From a virus, in IMG/VR virus record IMGVR_UViG_3300010391_000021, positions 1-64,000 of that record: DNA of 64,000 nt. One strand, 5' to 3'. The notes beneath the pieces are model-generated. The model saw only the letters and a list, made by a program, of their open reading frames with translations, had not been told where the DNA came from and searched no databases. The stretch's first letter is position 1, and each line of letters opens with the position of its first letter. A program made the position numbers and the translations under genes. This document shows, piece after piece, positions 39,330-50,286 of the stretch.

Positions 39330-42300
39330 TGGCTGGCTCTTTACAACTCGCTGGCGCACAACCAAATAAATCGCCGAGATACGCCGCGCTTTATACTTCT
39401 CGATTCTTCAGCGGACTCGTAACCAATCGCAGCCCGCTACGAAGCGCGGGGTCCGCCTACGAAGAACGTTATCTTGGGAATCGCGGAGACGCTCTAATCG
39501 ACGGGTCAAATTGCGAAATCACGCCGCGTTTGACCCTTTCCCGCAGACCCGGCAATCCCGTCTATAACTCGAATAGCTTTACGGGAGTGGATGCTTTTTA
39601 TTCCTTCCGCGAGTTCAGTTCTACTACAGAACAGATTCGAGTAATGGTGGATGATTCCGTTGGTTTATACGACGGAACAGGAAGCACCAAAACGCTTGTA
39701 TGGACGAAGAGTTCCGGAGCAGGTCAGGCATACATGCAGTCTGTTGGCAACAATCTGTTTTCGCCAACGGAGTGGATCAGAAAAAATGGGTTCAAACTTT
39801 ATTTACCAGAAATGCCAGCGGTTCGTTTCCGAACATCGCAAATAGCACTACACTTAGCGGCACAACCCCTTTTCTAAGCACATACGTTATAGATAGCAAC
39901 GGCAGTCTTCAGCAACTTCTCGCAACCAAATTAACCACAATCAGCAACGTTGCCTATACAAGCGCAACGAATACGCTGACTTTGACGGTTGCTTCGACGG
40001 CTGGAATGGTCGCGAACGATCTTCAGATTTGTTGGGGGTTGGCTACTGCGACTTGGCTCAACGGCATCACCATAAAAGTAGTTACCGCCGCCGCTACGAC
40101 TGTTACCGCCACTCTAGTAAACCAGACTCGCGCCGATTACGGTTCTGCGGCGGATACTGGAACCTTAGCGGCGGCAGTCGGCGGGTCGCCCGTAACAGGA
40201 ACCGTTCCCACTTGGAGTACAACTGTACCCGCAATCGGCAATAACTATCAGGGCGGGATCACAACGGACGGAACTGCGCTGTGGCTGAATAAAGGCAATC
40301 CCGTAGAAAATTGGGGAATTGTTCAGACCGCTACGGCCCCGACTGTCGCAATAGGATCGTCTACTTCATCGTGGCATGGGAATTATTTTTATTCTTTTGC
40401 GGGCGTAATTATAGATTCCAATGGACACGTTCAGCAAGTTACTACGGCTGGAAAGTCCGGGGCTTCCGCTCCCGCATGGTCAACAACTCTCGGCGGCACT
40501 ACGACAGACGGAACCGTTGTTTGGACCCTGATTCAGACTTCCGCTTCTCTGGCGTGGCAGACTCATACTCAATACGGTCCCGCAACGATTACCAATTTTT
40601 CCATCACGACCAACGTTGTAACCGTCATTTGTGCAAACAATTTCAAAGCCAATCAGACTATTTTGATTGCGGGGTTGACTACTGGTACGTATCTGAACGG
40701 CCAGTATCTTCTTATCATAGCGGCAAGTGCAACTCAGTTTACCGCAGCCTTTACGCACACGAACGTAGGCGCTACACCCGATAGCGGGACGGCGACTCCC
40801 GGAACTTTTCTAGTCAACAACGCCTCGGGAACAAATTGTTTATTCAAACTTTCCGTCCCGATTACGGCTCCGTATCTAACGGGAACTATAAACGTCCGTG
40901 GATGGCTCAGTGACGTTGCCTTTGATAAATTTTTCCCCGCTCCCGCTGGAGATTTTACTTTTACGTCTCCTTCCTTGAATTGGGAAGGAACCCACGACGG
41001 AAACACCTTGATGAACATTCTCAATGGTGCGGGGGAGACGACTGGAACAACCGACACTGGACACCACAATCATTGGGAAGCCGCTATTACGGGGAACATT
41101 CACATCCGGGTTGCGGGGCAGTATTCTTTCAATCTGAATCACGATGATGGGGCGTTTTGGGCTTTTGGCGGAACTGCACAAAAAATCAGCGGAGGATTTG
41201 TAGAAGCTTCTGGATTCGCGTCAAGTCCGCATACTGTAACCGCTGTTCAAGGTTATGGTCAGATTACCGGAAATAACGGAGCGGGGGCTTCTCCAGTACA
41301 ATCTTCCGTATGGAATTTTCCCACGGTTGGCGACTATCCGTACGAAATCGATTGGGCGAACTGGAAAGACCAATCGGTAATGATTCTGACCGCCAACGGT
41401 CAACAGATTTGTCCCACTCCCGATATGAGCGGAACTACTGCCCCGGTATGGCCTGCTTGGACGACTTCTTTTGCCCCGAATTATCCCAACATAAAAGAAG
41501 CAGCAGGACAGTATGTGTGGAACAACTTAGGGCCGACTACGGACTATGTATGGGCGGCAAATGTCAATTTCACGCTGCCGAATACAACAATCACCGATCC
41601 GAATAATAACACAGAGGCGCCGTATCGAACTGGAGTTAGCGGGAATACGGTTCCGACTTTCGCAAGCGGTTTGAATCAGCTAACCAATGATAATCCAAAT
41701 CTAATCTGGATCAACAAAGGCCCTGCGTCGGCTCCAACGCCAGGAACGATTAGTGCGTTTCTTGGCGGGTATCAGTACGCGGTTGCTTTGGTAAATTCGG
41801 CCACGAATACTGTATCTAATTCACCGCAATTGAGCGTTGCAACGGGTAATTTTATTGGCGCGGCTGGAGTTACCATCACGGGTGGTTTGCCCGCAACAGC
41901 CAGCATCGATCCGCAAGCGGACTATGTAGCGATTTTCAGAACTACGGATGGATTTACTACGCCTTTCCTGATTTCTGGAACTGGAAACTCAATTTACACG
42001 ATTCCGCTTTCGACTTATCTCCAAAACGGGTATAACGACACGGCAAGCGACACACAACTAAACAACTTAATTCAGGCTCCTAGATTTGGAGAAAACACCC
42101 CTCCCGCAAGCGGGGCGAAAAATCTAACATACCATCTTAGTCGGATTTTCTTCAGCATTGGAAACACCGTTTATTGGACCTCTGGACCCGATACTCCTGT
42201 CGGAAACGGAGTAGAAGGCGTTGCTCCGGCAAATACACAAGTATTTCCTTCTCTCGTAACTCGAATTGTCGCCACTACCGTAGGGGCTTTCGTATTTACT

Positions 42301-43161
42301 GTCTCCGACATTTATGTTATTGTGGGACAGGGAACTACAACGTCTCCAATACAACCCGCGTATCCGTATTTAAAAGGCATAGGTCTTTTGAATTACAACG
42401 CTCTGGATGTCAACGGATCGGACATCGGATTCTATAGTTCTGATAAACGATTCATTGTATTGAATCCGTCTTCCGGTCCGAGCAATGTGGGCTTCGCACT
42501 CAACGATAAATTAGAAGGGTCTTCTTGGAACGGCTTGAATGTTTATGTCGCATGGCACGCTTTCGGTCAAGATAACGCTTGGTTTGTGGCAGACGGGTCA
42601 ACAGGATGGTATCGCGTTACTCCTACGCCCTCTCCCGAACAGGGGATAACGTGGTCTCCCTTCGCTACGATTGTTGGCGGGGCAAAGGCCGTTAATTCCA
42701 TCGAAACGTCTCCCGGCGTTCGCAAACTTCTCGTTGGACCAACAGGTTCCGGTTCTATTCTGAATAGAGATTTTTTAAGCAGCAGTCTAGACGGAACTTC
42801 TACCTATACTTGGTATGCAATTGTAGGAAGTCATGTTCTTGCAACCCCAGGTCAACTTGCTGAGGTCGCTTTCTTATCGACAGATTGTGTTGCGATAGGA
42901 ACGAAGCCCTCTATTAGCGTCATTTTTAACGAAGCGTTTCCGTTTTATACGGGGCCGTTTGAACAAATCAATTTCTCAACCCCCGACCCCCCTCAACTAC
43001 CAGAAAGCAAATCCATATACGGACAAAGATTCTATTTGTCTGAAACTATGGAACCTGCGATCTGTCGTTCAATGCAGTGGAGGATTGACTTCCCGAGCGA
43101 GAACGTGAAAAACGAATTATTGGCGGCAACAATTTACGGGGCGATTCTCGTGGAAATCTAA
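39329..43161 (+). CDS. Large tail protein with PA14-like domain, frameshifted
   Basis: Two overlapping frames form one product of about 1,277 residues. Frame one starts at 39329 and stays protein-like to TTTT at 39758-39761; a shift of minus one there continues naturally (FANGVDQKKWVQTLF). A missing T or programmed slippage would both fit. The body has repeated DSNG...DGTVVWT modules. A PA14/GLEYA-like stretch (FNLNHDDGAFWAFGG) lies near residue 620, and a propeller-like C-terminal part follows. It is probably the main host-surface-binding tail component. Confidence 0.6.
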
Positions 43162-43850
43162 TGACGATTGAAGAATCTACGCAAATCGATACATCTAAAT
43201 ACGAGAGAAGACTTCCCTCCCCACCCCCGGCATCAGAACCTTCCAAGAGTTTGATGCCGGATCGGGATGCTTTACAAATTTGTTCGATGCCCGTCATACC
43301 AGGGTCGTTTCCGTCCTCCGATAATATTCGGGATTTTCATCTTGGCGGATCGGTTCCGCAACAAAGATCACCGCTGCCTCCACCAATCAGTGCTCAAGGC
43401 GCGGGAACGAATTCAACAAGCATAGTAACAAGTTCGGCGTCATCTACTTCAACCAACAACCCGCCATTGGCGCAATCGGCGTCTGTTACAACTCCAGTTT
43501 TGAATCCGGGAGATCAATTCATCGGAACGATCCTTCTGGCCAAATCTTTTTATTTGATTCAATTGACCGTATCTTTAGGCGCAAGAGTTCAGTTATATTC
43601 TACCGCAACATACCAAAGTCTTGACTTAGGAAGGGCGGTAATAACCCCCGTTGGCCTTGGAACCAATCAAGGTTTGATTTTTGATGCGGCGTTGGATACG
43701 GCCCCCATAGTTTGGCAATGCAATCCCGTTCCATTAGGGGCAAATGCGGACACTCCGCAGACTAATGCAATCTACGTAACGATTACAAACATCGATGTTG
43801 TAAGTTCTCCTGTTTCCGTGACATTTACATACGTGCCGACACAGAGCTAA
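43161..43850 (+). CDS. Hypothetical virion protein
   Basis: A 229-residue protein. The first 100 residues are proline- and serine-rich and probably disordered; the rest forms strands (PGDQFIGTILLAKSFYLIQLTVS). The start overlaps the large tail protein stop. It is likely a small tail or baseplate part. No family assigned. Confidence 0.5.
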   Translation: MTIEESTQIDTSKYERRLPSPPPASEPSKSLMPDRDALQICSMPVIPGSFPSSDNIRDFHLGGSVPQQRSPLPPPISAQGAGTNSTSIVTSSASSTSTNNPPLAQSASVTTPVLNPGDQFIGTILLAKSFYLIQLTVSLGARVQLYSTATYQSLDLGRAVITPVGLGTNQGLIFDAALDTAPIVWQCNPVPLGANADTPQTNAIYVTITNIDVVSSPVSVTFTYVPTQS

Positions 43851-43851
43851 C

Positions 43852-44223
43852 ATGATAAATAGAAATTTGACAGAAGAAGACAAGACCCTGCTTGCCGATT
43901 GGATCGCCAAAGAACCGGACCATAAACACACCCCTGAGTTCTATTTTGAACCGGGCAGCAAAACAATTATGTATCAAGATGAACAGGGTCCGGTCTTCGC
44001 GGTGAAGTATTCCTCGGCTCTTAGAGTTGATGTAGAGTTCAATCCAGAAGCGGAAAAAGATAGAATCAGAGAAGCCTTGAAAATTGTAGTTCCAGATGTG
44101 GCCGCGCAAGCGAAAGATCAAAAGTTCAAAGAAATCGTATTTACTTCTGTATCTAAACCTCTAATCGCGTTCTGTAGGTTGTTAGGGTTTTCTGCAATAC
44201 CCGATTATCGGAAGGTCATCTAA
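43852..44223 (+). CDS. GNAT-like fold protein (inferred)
   Basis: A 123-residue protein. The order (FAVKYSSALRVDVEF, EKDRIREALKIVV, FKEIVFTSVSKPLIAFCRLLGF) resembles degraded GNAT proteins encoded beside phage internal virion genes, without a clear acetyl-CoA loop. It directly follows the previous stop and abuts the next gene. Confidence 0.45.
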   Translation: MINRNLTEEDKTLLADWIAKEPDHKHTPEFYFEPGSKTIMYQDEQGPVFAVKYSSALRVDVEFNPEAEKDRIREALKIVVPDVAAQAKDQKFKEIVFTSVSKPLIAFCRLLGFSAIPDYRKVI

Positions 44224-45195
44224 ATGCAATATGTCTATACAAAAATTGTAATCGACTTGGCCTCTTCAGAAATCCTCGAAAAAGAAGGATTTTGGTACGA
44301 AGGTCCCGTTGACATGGCTTGCGGGGCTTCGCAGCAAGAGAAAGACATTTTTCAAATGCAGAAAAGTGCCTACGCTACTTTACAGGATCAGGCAAGTCAG
44401 ATTTTCGGGGCGTCTTCTAAAATTTTCTCCGATCTGACTTCTGCTTTTGAACCTATTTTGGCTGCGGGGCCGGGACAAGAAGGGTATACTGTCCCCCAGA
44501 AAGCCGCTTTAGAATCCCGCGCAATTACTCAAACTGGAGAGGCGTATCGGCACGCACAACAGGCTGCGGGAGAACGCATAGCTGCGTCTGGAGGGGGGCA
44601 AGCGGTTCTTCCTGCTGGATCAACAGCGGCTCTACAAGCAAGAATCGCCGCAGAAGGCGCAGGGGCGACAGCGGAACAGTTATCCAACATTGATTTACAA
44701 AGCGCGGAACGGGGCAGACAGAATTGGTTAAGCGCAGCCGGGGTTTTAAGCGGAGCGCCGAGCGTATTCAATCCCGCAACAGGCGCGGCAGAAGCGGGCA
44801 CGCAAGCGGGAGGAGCAGCCGCAGGAACGGCCAAAAGCATTACTCAAGCAAATCAAAGTTGGATGCAACCCGTTGCGGGAATCCTTGGCGGGATAGCAGG
44901 AGCGGCAACGGCTGGCCTAACTGGTGGAATGAGCGCGGCAGCCCCCGCTGCTACGGGAGGTTCAGGAAAATGCTACGTCGCTGCTCGGATTTTCGGCGGA
45001 TGGAACGACCCCCGAACAATTCTTGTCCGCAACTATCTCTTTACTCAGTTCAACCGTAGCTGGTATGGGTCTATTCTGACTAAACTCTATGAGAAATATG
45101 GCGAGTGGGTGTCTAATCACAAGATATTTGTCAAGGCGCTCACTCCGTTATTCAATCTCGCACTTGTAAAAGCAAGAAAGACCGTAAGAGGATAA
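44224..45195 (+). CDS. Putative internal virion protein with C-terminal CYVAA-type domain
   Basis: A 323-residue protein. The middle is alanine-, glycine- and glutamine-rich and helical, as in ejected internal proteins, with a glycine-rich hydrophobic stretch at about 218-240. The C-terminal 80 residues (CYVAARIFGGWNDPRTILVRNYL) form a domain found at the ends of unrelated phage and bacterial proteins. Probably ejected with the DNA or anchored to the tail. Confidence 0.55.
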   Translation: MQYVYTKIVIDLASSEILEKEGFWYEGPVDMACGASQQEKDIFQMQKSAYATLQDQASQIFGASSKIFSDLTSAFEPILAAGPGQEGYTVPQKAALESRAITQTGEAYRHAQQAAGERIAASGGGQAVLPAGSTAALQARIAAEGAGATAEQLSNIDLQSAERGRQNWLSAAGVLSGAPSVFNPATGAAEAGTQAGGAAAGTAKSITQANQSWMQPVAGILGGIAGAATAGLTGGMSAAAPAATGGSGKCYVAARIFGGWNDPRTILVRNYLFTQFNRSWYGSILTKLYEKYGEWVSNHKIFVKALTPLFNLALVKARKTVRG

Positions 45196-45197
45196 AA

Positions 45198-47543
45198 ATG
45201 GCTGGTGAAAATCAAGTAGGATTTGGAACAGGCGCACAGACTGAAACAAGCGACGTGCCCAATCAAATACCCGTACCCGATTCGTCCGGAACCGGACAAA
45301 TGCCTCCGTCTGTGGGCGCTCCCGCTGCCGCGCCGCAAGGACCGCCACAACAGGCGGGACAACCCCCTGTTCAAGCTGTGGCCGCGCATCCTAAAGCTAC
45401 TCTATTCCATTCAATCCTCAATGTACTCGGCGGCGGGGATAAGGAACAGTATTCAATTGACCCGCAAACAGGAACAATGAGCACTTCTCGTGTTCCTCAA
45501 ACTTCCGGAGCATTATCTAAATCGATTATTGCGGGGGCGCTTACGGGTTTGTTCGCGGGTGCGGGGGAACACGGACCCGGAGCGACGGGCCGCGCATTCC
45601 AATCGGGCGGACAGGCTGTTCAGCAACAGCGCCAAATGCAGGATGCACAGCAAAAAATGGAAGCGCAACAGAATTATGAGCGCCAACAGAAGCAGATAGT
45701 GAGTAAGGCTCAGATTTTCGCAGCAAATTCTCGCGCTATGCTAAACATGTCGCAAGCCGCAAAACTTGGGCAAGAAACAGCAGAAAAATATGTAACAGAT
45801 TTCGATCCTATTTATGAATCGGCACAGCAAGACGGTCGTGTTACCCAAGACAATATTACGGAGCAAGACGCCCTTGCCGCGATAAAAGACGGAAAAATCA
45901 ACGCAGGAGACCATCAGTTTATTCCCCGCAAAGCCGTTCCCAACGAAAAAGGCGGAATTGACTATGTAGGTGCAATTATGGAAGATGGTCGTTTTGATCC
46001 GAAATCCGATCCAGAAGGGTGGGCCTCCGCTCAGAAAAATGGATTTATTCCAAAAGGAATTTCCGCTGATGGAGCAAATCTAAAAGTTTCTACCTGGAAT
46101 CAAATCAAGCAGAAGAACGCAATGGTGTCAACTGCTCAAGCAGAAATGAAACTTGTCCACGATAAACTCGGAGCCGTCGCAGAGGCGATGCCTTCTTTTG
46201 ATGAAGCAATTCAAACTCCGGGAATGGCTAATGCTTTATCTAAGTTTCAGTCCTATTTGCAAGGGGCTAAAGGATTCGATCCGGTAGCAGCCATTAATCA
46301 GATGTCCAAAGAAGTTCCGGATAAGAAAAATCCGGGACAGATGATTCAAAACCCAGATTCTCGTTACGTTCCCTTGATTTACAAAGCCTTTGGCGGACAG
46401 GATATTCTTTATGAGTATCAACAAAAAGCTACGGGAAAAGCTCCGGAAATGGACATAAAACAAGCGGTTGCTCTGCGGGCAAAACGCGATGCGGGGCAAG
46501 AAGTCGATCCCGATGAATTGAAAATGGCCGACAGCGTTTATCAACAGAATATTGGATTAGCAGGGGCCAAAGCGGGAGCGACAGAGCAGGCCAAGCAAGA
46601 TGTAGCAACCAAAACAGAAGAGGAACAAGAAAAATTCTTGACCACTCCTTCCGATTGGGATATGGATGCCGCTTTAAAAACCAAACAGATGGATCAATTT
46701 GAAGCAGAGAAATATTTGAAATCAAAAGGTTGGACAATTCCGAAAAATTTTGCAGAACTTTACGCAATCGGTACCGGAGATGTAGACCCCAAAACTGATC
46801 CGCAAAAAGGATACAGAGGCACGGGCATAGTAACTGCTCAAAGTGCTGCTACGTTTATTCGTAAAGCAATTAATCCGAATTTCTCTTCCTCAGATTGGTT
46901 GAATAGAAAACAAATAGAGCAGGAATACTCTTCCAAGAAAGCCAACACCGCTGGCGGAACTATCTACGCGGCGGGTGTTGCTGCGCGGCACTTGCAATCT
47001 TTGGAAAAAGCAGCAGGTGCACTTGCTAACGGAAATATTCAGGCTTTTAATGCGGCTGCCAATGAAGTTGAGGTTCAAACTGGTCAACCCGCCCCAATGG
47101 TGTTCGCCGCTATGGCAAACAAAGTAAATTCTGAAGTCGAAAAAGTCGTGTCTGGTGGTGCTCCTTTAGAAGCTCAGTTAAAAGAAATGGGCAAGACTCT
47201 GCCCACTAAAGCGTCAATGAAACAAGTGCGTGGGGTTACAAAAGGATACTTGAACCTCATGGCGGGCCGCATGAGCGAATTAGATTCCGCATACGTCCAA
47301 GCAACCGGAAAACACGTTTCGATTCCTGATGAAGCCAAAGCAATTTATAAAGATCATGGCGAGGGCGTCAACGAGGGCTGGATGTTAGCTAAACCCTCTG
47401 GACATCTCCCTACAGATCGAATTATAAATCCGACAAAACAAGATCAACAGAACCAACCTATTTTTGCCAATTCTCCCGGCAAGCCAAGATTGATGTCTAC
47501 GGACGGAGGTAAAACGTGGCAGACGGCACCAGCCCAACAGTAA
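45198..47543 (+). CDS. Putative internal virion protein
   Basis: A 781-residue protein, proline- and glutamine-rich at the N-terminus and largely helical afterwards, with a long glutamine stretch near residues 135-175 (QQRQMQDAQQKMEAQQN). No catalytic motif was recognised. Size, composition and its place before another large protein fit internal core or ejection proteins of podoviruses. The end overlaps the next gene by 28 bases. Confidence 0.55.
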   Translation: MAGENQVGFGTGAQTETSDVPNQIPVPDSSGTGQMPPSVGAPAAAPQGPPQQAGQPPVQAVAAHPKATLFHSILNVLGGGDKEQYSIDPQTGTMSTSRVPQTSGALSKSIIAGALTGLFAGAGEHGPGATGRAFQSGGQAVQQQRQMQDAQQKMEAQQNYERQQKQIVSKAQIFAANSRAMLNMSQAAKLGQETAEKYVTDFDPIYESAQQDGRVTQDNITEQDALAAIKDGKINAGDHQFIPRKAVPNEKGGIDYVGAIMEDGRFDPKSDPEGWASAQKNGFIPKGISADGANLKVSTWNQIKQKNAMVSTAQAEMKLVHDKLGAVAEAMPSFDEAIQTPGMANALSKFQSYLQGAKGFDPVAAINQMSKEVPDKKNPGQMIQNPDSRYVPLIYKAFGGQDILYEYQQKATGKAPEMDIKQAVALRAKRDAGQEVDPDELKMADSVYQQNIGLAGAKAGATEQAKQDVATKTEEEQEKFLTTPSDWDMDAALKTKQMDQFEAEKYLKSKGWTIPKNFAELYAIGTGDVDPKTDPQKGYRGTGIVTAQSAATFIRKAINPNFSSSDWLNRKQIEQEYSSKKANTAGGTIYAAGVAARHLQSLEKAAGALANGNIQAFNAAANEVEVQTGQPAPMVFAAMANKVNSEVEKVVSGGAPLEAQLKEMGKTLPTKASMKQVRGVTKGYLNLMAGRMSELDSAYVQATGKHVSIPDEAKAIYKDHGEGVNEGWMLAKPSGHLPTDRIINPTKQDQQNQPIFANSPGKPRLMSTDGGKTWQTAPAQQ
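45284..45297 (-). repeat. 14-bp dyad motif copy 6
   Basis: GTCCGGAACCGGAC on the plus strand, an exact dyad with AA centre, matches GTYCRG-WW-CYGRAC. It lies near the start of the internal virion gene. Confidence 0.8.
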
Positions 47544-49765
47544 GTCTTCCCGCAGGGTATTCTTTGGAATCTGGCGCGGCTCCTTCTGGTCTTCCAGCAG
47601 GATATACCGCCGAATCTGCGCCTGCCGCGCAACCGTCCACATCTGAACAAACGGGTGTCTTGGAAAGAGCCGGGAAAGGAGTTGCTGCGAGTGCTGCGGA
47701 AAGTCTAGTGGGGTTGGGCAAGATCGGGAGCAAGATTCCGGGAATGCCCTACATTGCTGAAAAAGCAGGCGATATAATGGGCCTGCCAAAATTACCAGCA
47801 GAAGTAGACCCTTATAAAACAGTTGAAGAAGGAATCAAACCGGCAGTTGCAGAAGCAACAAGCACACCAGCGGGGATGATTGGGTATGGCGGGGAAGTTC
47901 TAACTGAATTTCTGTTAGGAGACGCTGCGCTAAAAGCTCTACCATTAGCCGAAAAACTCAGTCATGTTTCGTCTGTAGTGAAGATTTTTGAAAAATCTCC
48001 CCGCATAATGAGAGCCGTTCAATCCGGCGCGGACCTCGCAAAATTAGAAACTTATCTAAATCCAAATGAACTTGAGTTTTTAACCAAGTCTCCTGTGATT
48101 CGTCGTTTAGTTACAGCAGGCACGGAAGCATTGCGGTTGGGAACCGTTCAGGCCGCGCAAACTGGAGTAAAAACTGGAGACGTAAAAGAAGCGGCAAAAG
48201 CGGGCGGAGAAATGGGTCTTGTTTCTGCCGCTCTCGGCATTCCAACGAGTTTGGCGGGAGGATTAGCCGAACGCGCAGGAAAACTCGGTAAAACTCTTGA
48301 GACAGCTAAGAAAGGTGTTTCTGAGGCAGAAGCAGTCGCCAAAGGTGCGGAGGCTATTAAAGAACCGGAAGTTTCTGCTATTGGAACAACTCTTCGTGAG
48401 ACTCCCAAACCGTTAATTGAGGCTCCCGCAGCGGGTGTAGTTCCCGAGCATAAAGAAATCGCTTCTGTCGCCGCTCAAGCGGTCAATAAAACAGAAGATG
48501 CGATGCATAAGACTTATGATGAAGGGGTCAAGAAGATTACTTCTGATCTTGCGGGAAAAACTATCGCTTTAGATGAAAGCCCCCTCGCGCAAGCCGCAAA
48601 AGAAGCCCGAGCCGCGTTAGCCCAAGAACCCAAAGGTTTGACCGAAAGACTTGGAAAATCTTTGCAGGGAATGATTCCAGGAACTGAACGTGGCGAGAAA
48701 ATGGTGGGTGCCTTGCTTGGAGAGGGAAAGAAAGCAGAAGACGTAACTCCTTCTTGGTTGTTAGGCGAAGAAGTCAAGGGAACCGCCGCAGCCGAAGCGC
48801 CAAAAGCAGAAGCATTGACTGTTGATAATCTTGTTAATTACCGGCAACGTTTGACCAAAATGCTGCCTCAGTTGGCTTACGACGATCCCAATAAACAAGT
48901 GCTTTATAAACTTGTAAATGGAGTGGATGATACCATTCAGAAAATGGCGGATGCTTCAGGGAAACCTGAAATTTCAGATTTCTATAAAGGTCTCCGCAAT
49001 CAATACAAGGATCAGGTTCAGTTTTTCAATTCTGCTTCTGCAAAATCTGCGGGGAACCCTCTACGCCATCAGGTCGCGCAAAAACTCCAATCAGAAACTT
49101 TGAATAACGTTCCTCAGTATCTCTTAGGCGGCAACAATAGTTTGGCGAAGGTTCAGGTTGCCAAAGAACTTCTCGGACAAGAAAGCGTGGACAATCTCGC
49201 CTCGCAAACCATAAGACGTTGGGCGGCAGATGCCGTAAATCCGGAAACAGGAAAACTCAATCCCAAGAAATTAATCGACCAATGGAATAAAATTCCTGCC
49301 GATACTCGCGGCGAATTTTTCTCAAAAGCAAGCAATAACTATCGCCAAATGATCGACGATCTGAACAAAAGTCCGGAAGTGAACAAACAGACTTTAGACC
49401 GCTTGAACGCTCTTATCCGTTTTGGAGTATTTCCAATTGCGGGGGCGGTAGTTGGCCGAGAGACTCAACAGCAAACGAGAATTCCTCGCGCCGAAATTTG
49501 GGGAGCCTTGGCTGGAATGTTGTATGGCGGCGGGCGCAGAGAAATGGCGAATGACATGATTAAGTTCATGGCAGAGCATCCGAGCTATCTCAAAACTGCT
49601 GGAAAAGTAGCAGAAGCCGCGAAACCTGTCGCGAAAGCTGTTGGTCCCGCTGTGAAACAACAAGTCGGGCAGATGAAACCGAATCTGACTGATGTATACG
49701 GCGGCGCAGAAAGGCCCCTAAGCGAGCCTATCCAAAAAGAACAAGGAGTGTACACAAACCAATGA
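47516..49765 (+). CDS. Putative internal virion protein
   Basis: A 749-residue helical protein, rich in alanine, lysine and glutamate, with a near-repeat at the start (LPAGYSLESGAAPSG, LPAGYTAESAPAA). A hydrophobic, glycine-rich segment near residues 220-245 could insert into membrane. It overlaps the previous gene by 28 bases. It probably belongs with that gene to the ejected internal core. No enzyme motif was recognised. Confidence 0.55.
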   Translation: MADGTSPTVSLPAGYSLESGAAPSGLPAGYTAESAPAAQPSTSEQTGVLERAGKGVAASAAESLVGLGKIGSKIPGMPYIAEKAGDIMGLPKLPAEVDPYKTVEEGIKPAVAEATSTPAGMIGYGGEVLTEFLLGDAALKALPLAEKLSHVSSVVKIFEKSPRIMRAVQSGADLAKLETYLNPNELEFLTKSPVIRRLVTAGTEALRLGTVQAAQTGVKTGDVKEAAKAGGEMGLVSAALGIPTSLAGGLAERAGKLGKTLETAKKGVSEAEAVAKGAEAIKEPEVSAIGTTLRETPKPLIEAPAAGVVPEHKEIASVAAQAVNKTEDAMHKTYDEGVKKITSDLAGKTIALDESPLAQAAKEARAALAQEPKGLTERLGKSLQGMIPGTERGEKMVGALLGEGKKAEDVTPSWLLGEEVKGTAAAEAPKAEALTVDNLVNYRQRLTKMLPQLAYDDPNKQVLYKLVNGVDDTIQKMADASGKPEISDFYKGLRNQYKDQVQFFNSASAKSAGNPLRHQVAQKLQSETLNNVPQYLLGGNNSLAKVQVAKELLGQESVDNLASQTIRRWAADAVNPETGKLNPKKLIDQWNKIPADTRGEFFSKASNNYRQMIDDLNKSPEVNKQTLDRLNALIRFGVFPIAGAVVGRETQQQTRIPRAEIWGALAGMLYGGGRREMANDMIKFMAEHPSYLKTAGKVAEAAKPVAKAVGPAVKQQVGQMKPNLTDVYGGAERPLSEPIQKEQGVYTNQ

Positions 49766-49814
49766 AGTGCTATGAAGTCGAGAATATAAAGCAAAGAAAC
49801 GAGTGATAAAATAA

Positions 49815-50276
49815 ATGGGATATTCAGTTGGATTAGGATACGGAGCGCCTCCACAAGCACAAACGGTTGGAAACCCCCGCTTTGAATCGCTCATCAAAAG
49901 TCTCTTATGCTTGACCGCTTGGCGGTTTGGCAAAGAATACGGAGGGCACCTCCCTACTTTGATGATTATGCATTGCCTCCGCAATCGCCACACGGCAGGA
50001 TGGTCTCCTTGGTTACAGATTATAGAAAATGTGCCAAAGTTCTCCGCAACTCTTGAACAACCGACCGGGATGCCTGAAACCTGGGATAGAAACTTCGTAA
50101 AGATTCTCAGCGAAGTTGATAGTGTAATGGATTCAACGTCTAAAGATTTGGTAAACAAAGCGAAATATTTTGGAGATTTGAATAACGTGACGAATCCGTG
50201 GTTCCTCGAAAATATTGCGCGTAACCCAGAACATACACGAGTTGCCGATATGGGCACGCTCGTATTTTGGTCATAA
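49815..50276 (+). CDS. Hypothetical protein, possible cell-wall-associated function
   Basis: A 153-residue protein with TAGWSPWLQIIENVPK, KILSEVDSVMD and a C-terminal ADMGTLVFWS. I have the impression of a phage family found near lysis and tail genes, some annotated as cell-wall hydrolases, but I cannot identify catalytic residues. Treat as hypothetical. It starts 49 bases after the internal virion gene. Confidence 0.45.
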   Translation: MGYSVGLGYGAPPQAQTVGNPRFESLIKSLLCLTAWRFGKEYGGHLPTLMIMHCLRNRHTAGWSPWLQIIENVPKFSATLEQPTGMPETWDRNFVKILSEVDSVMDSTSKDLVNKAKYFGDLNNVTNPWFLENIARNPEHTRVADMGTLVFWS

Positions 50277-50286
50277 GGAATAATAA

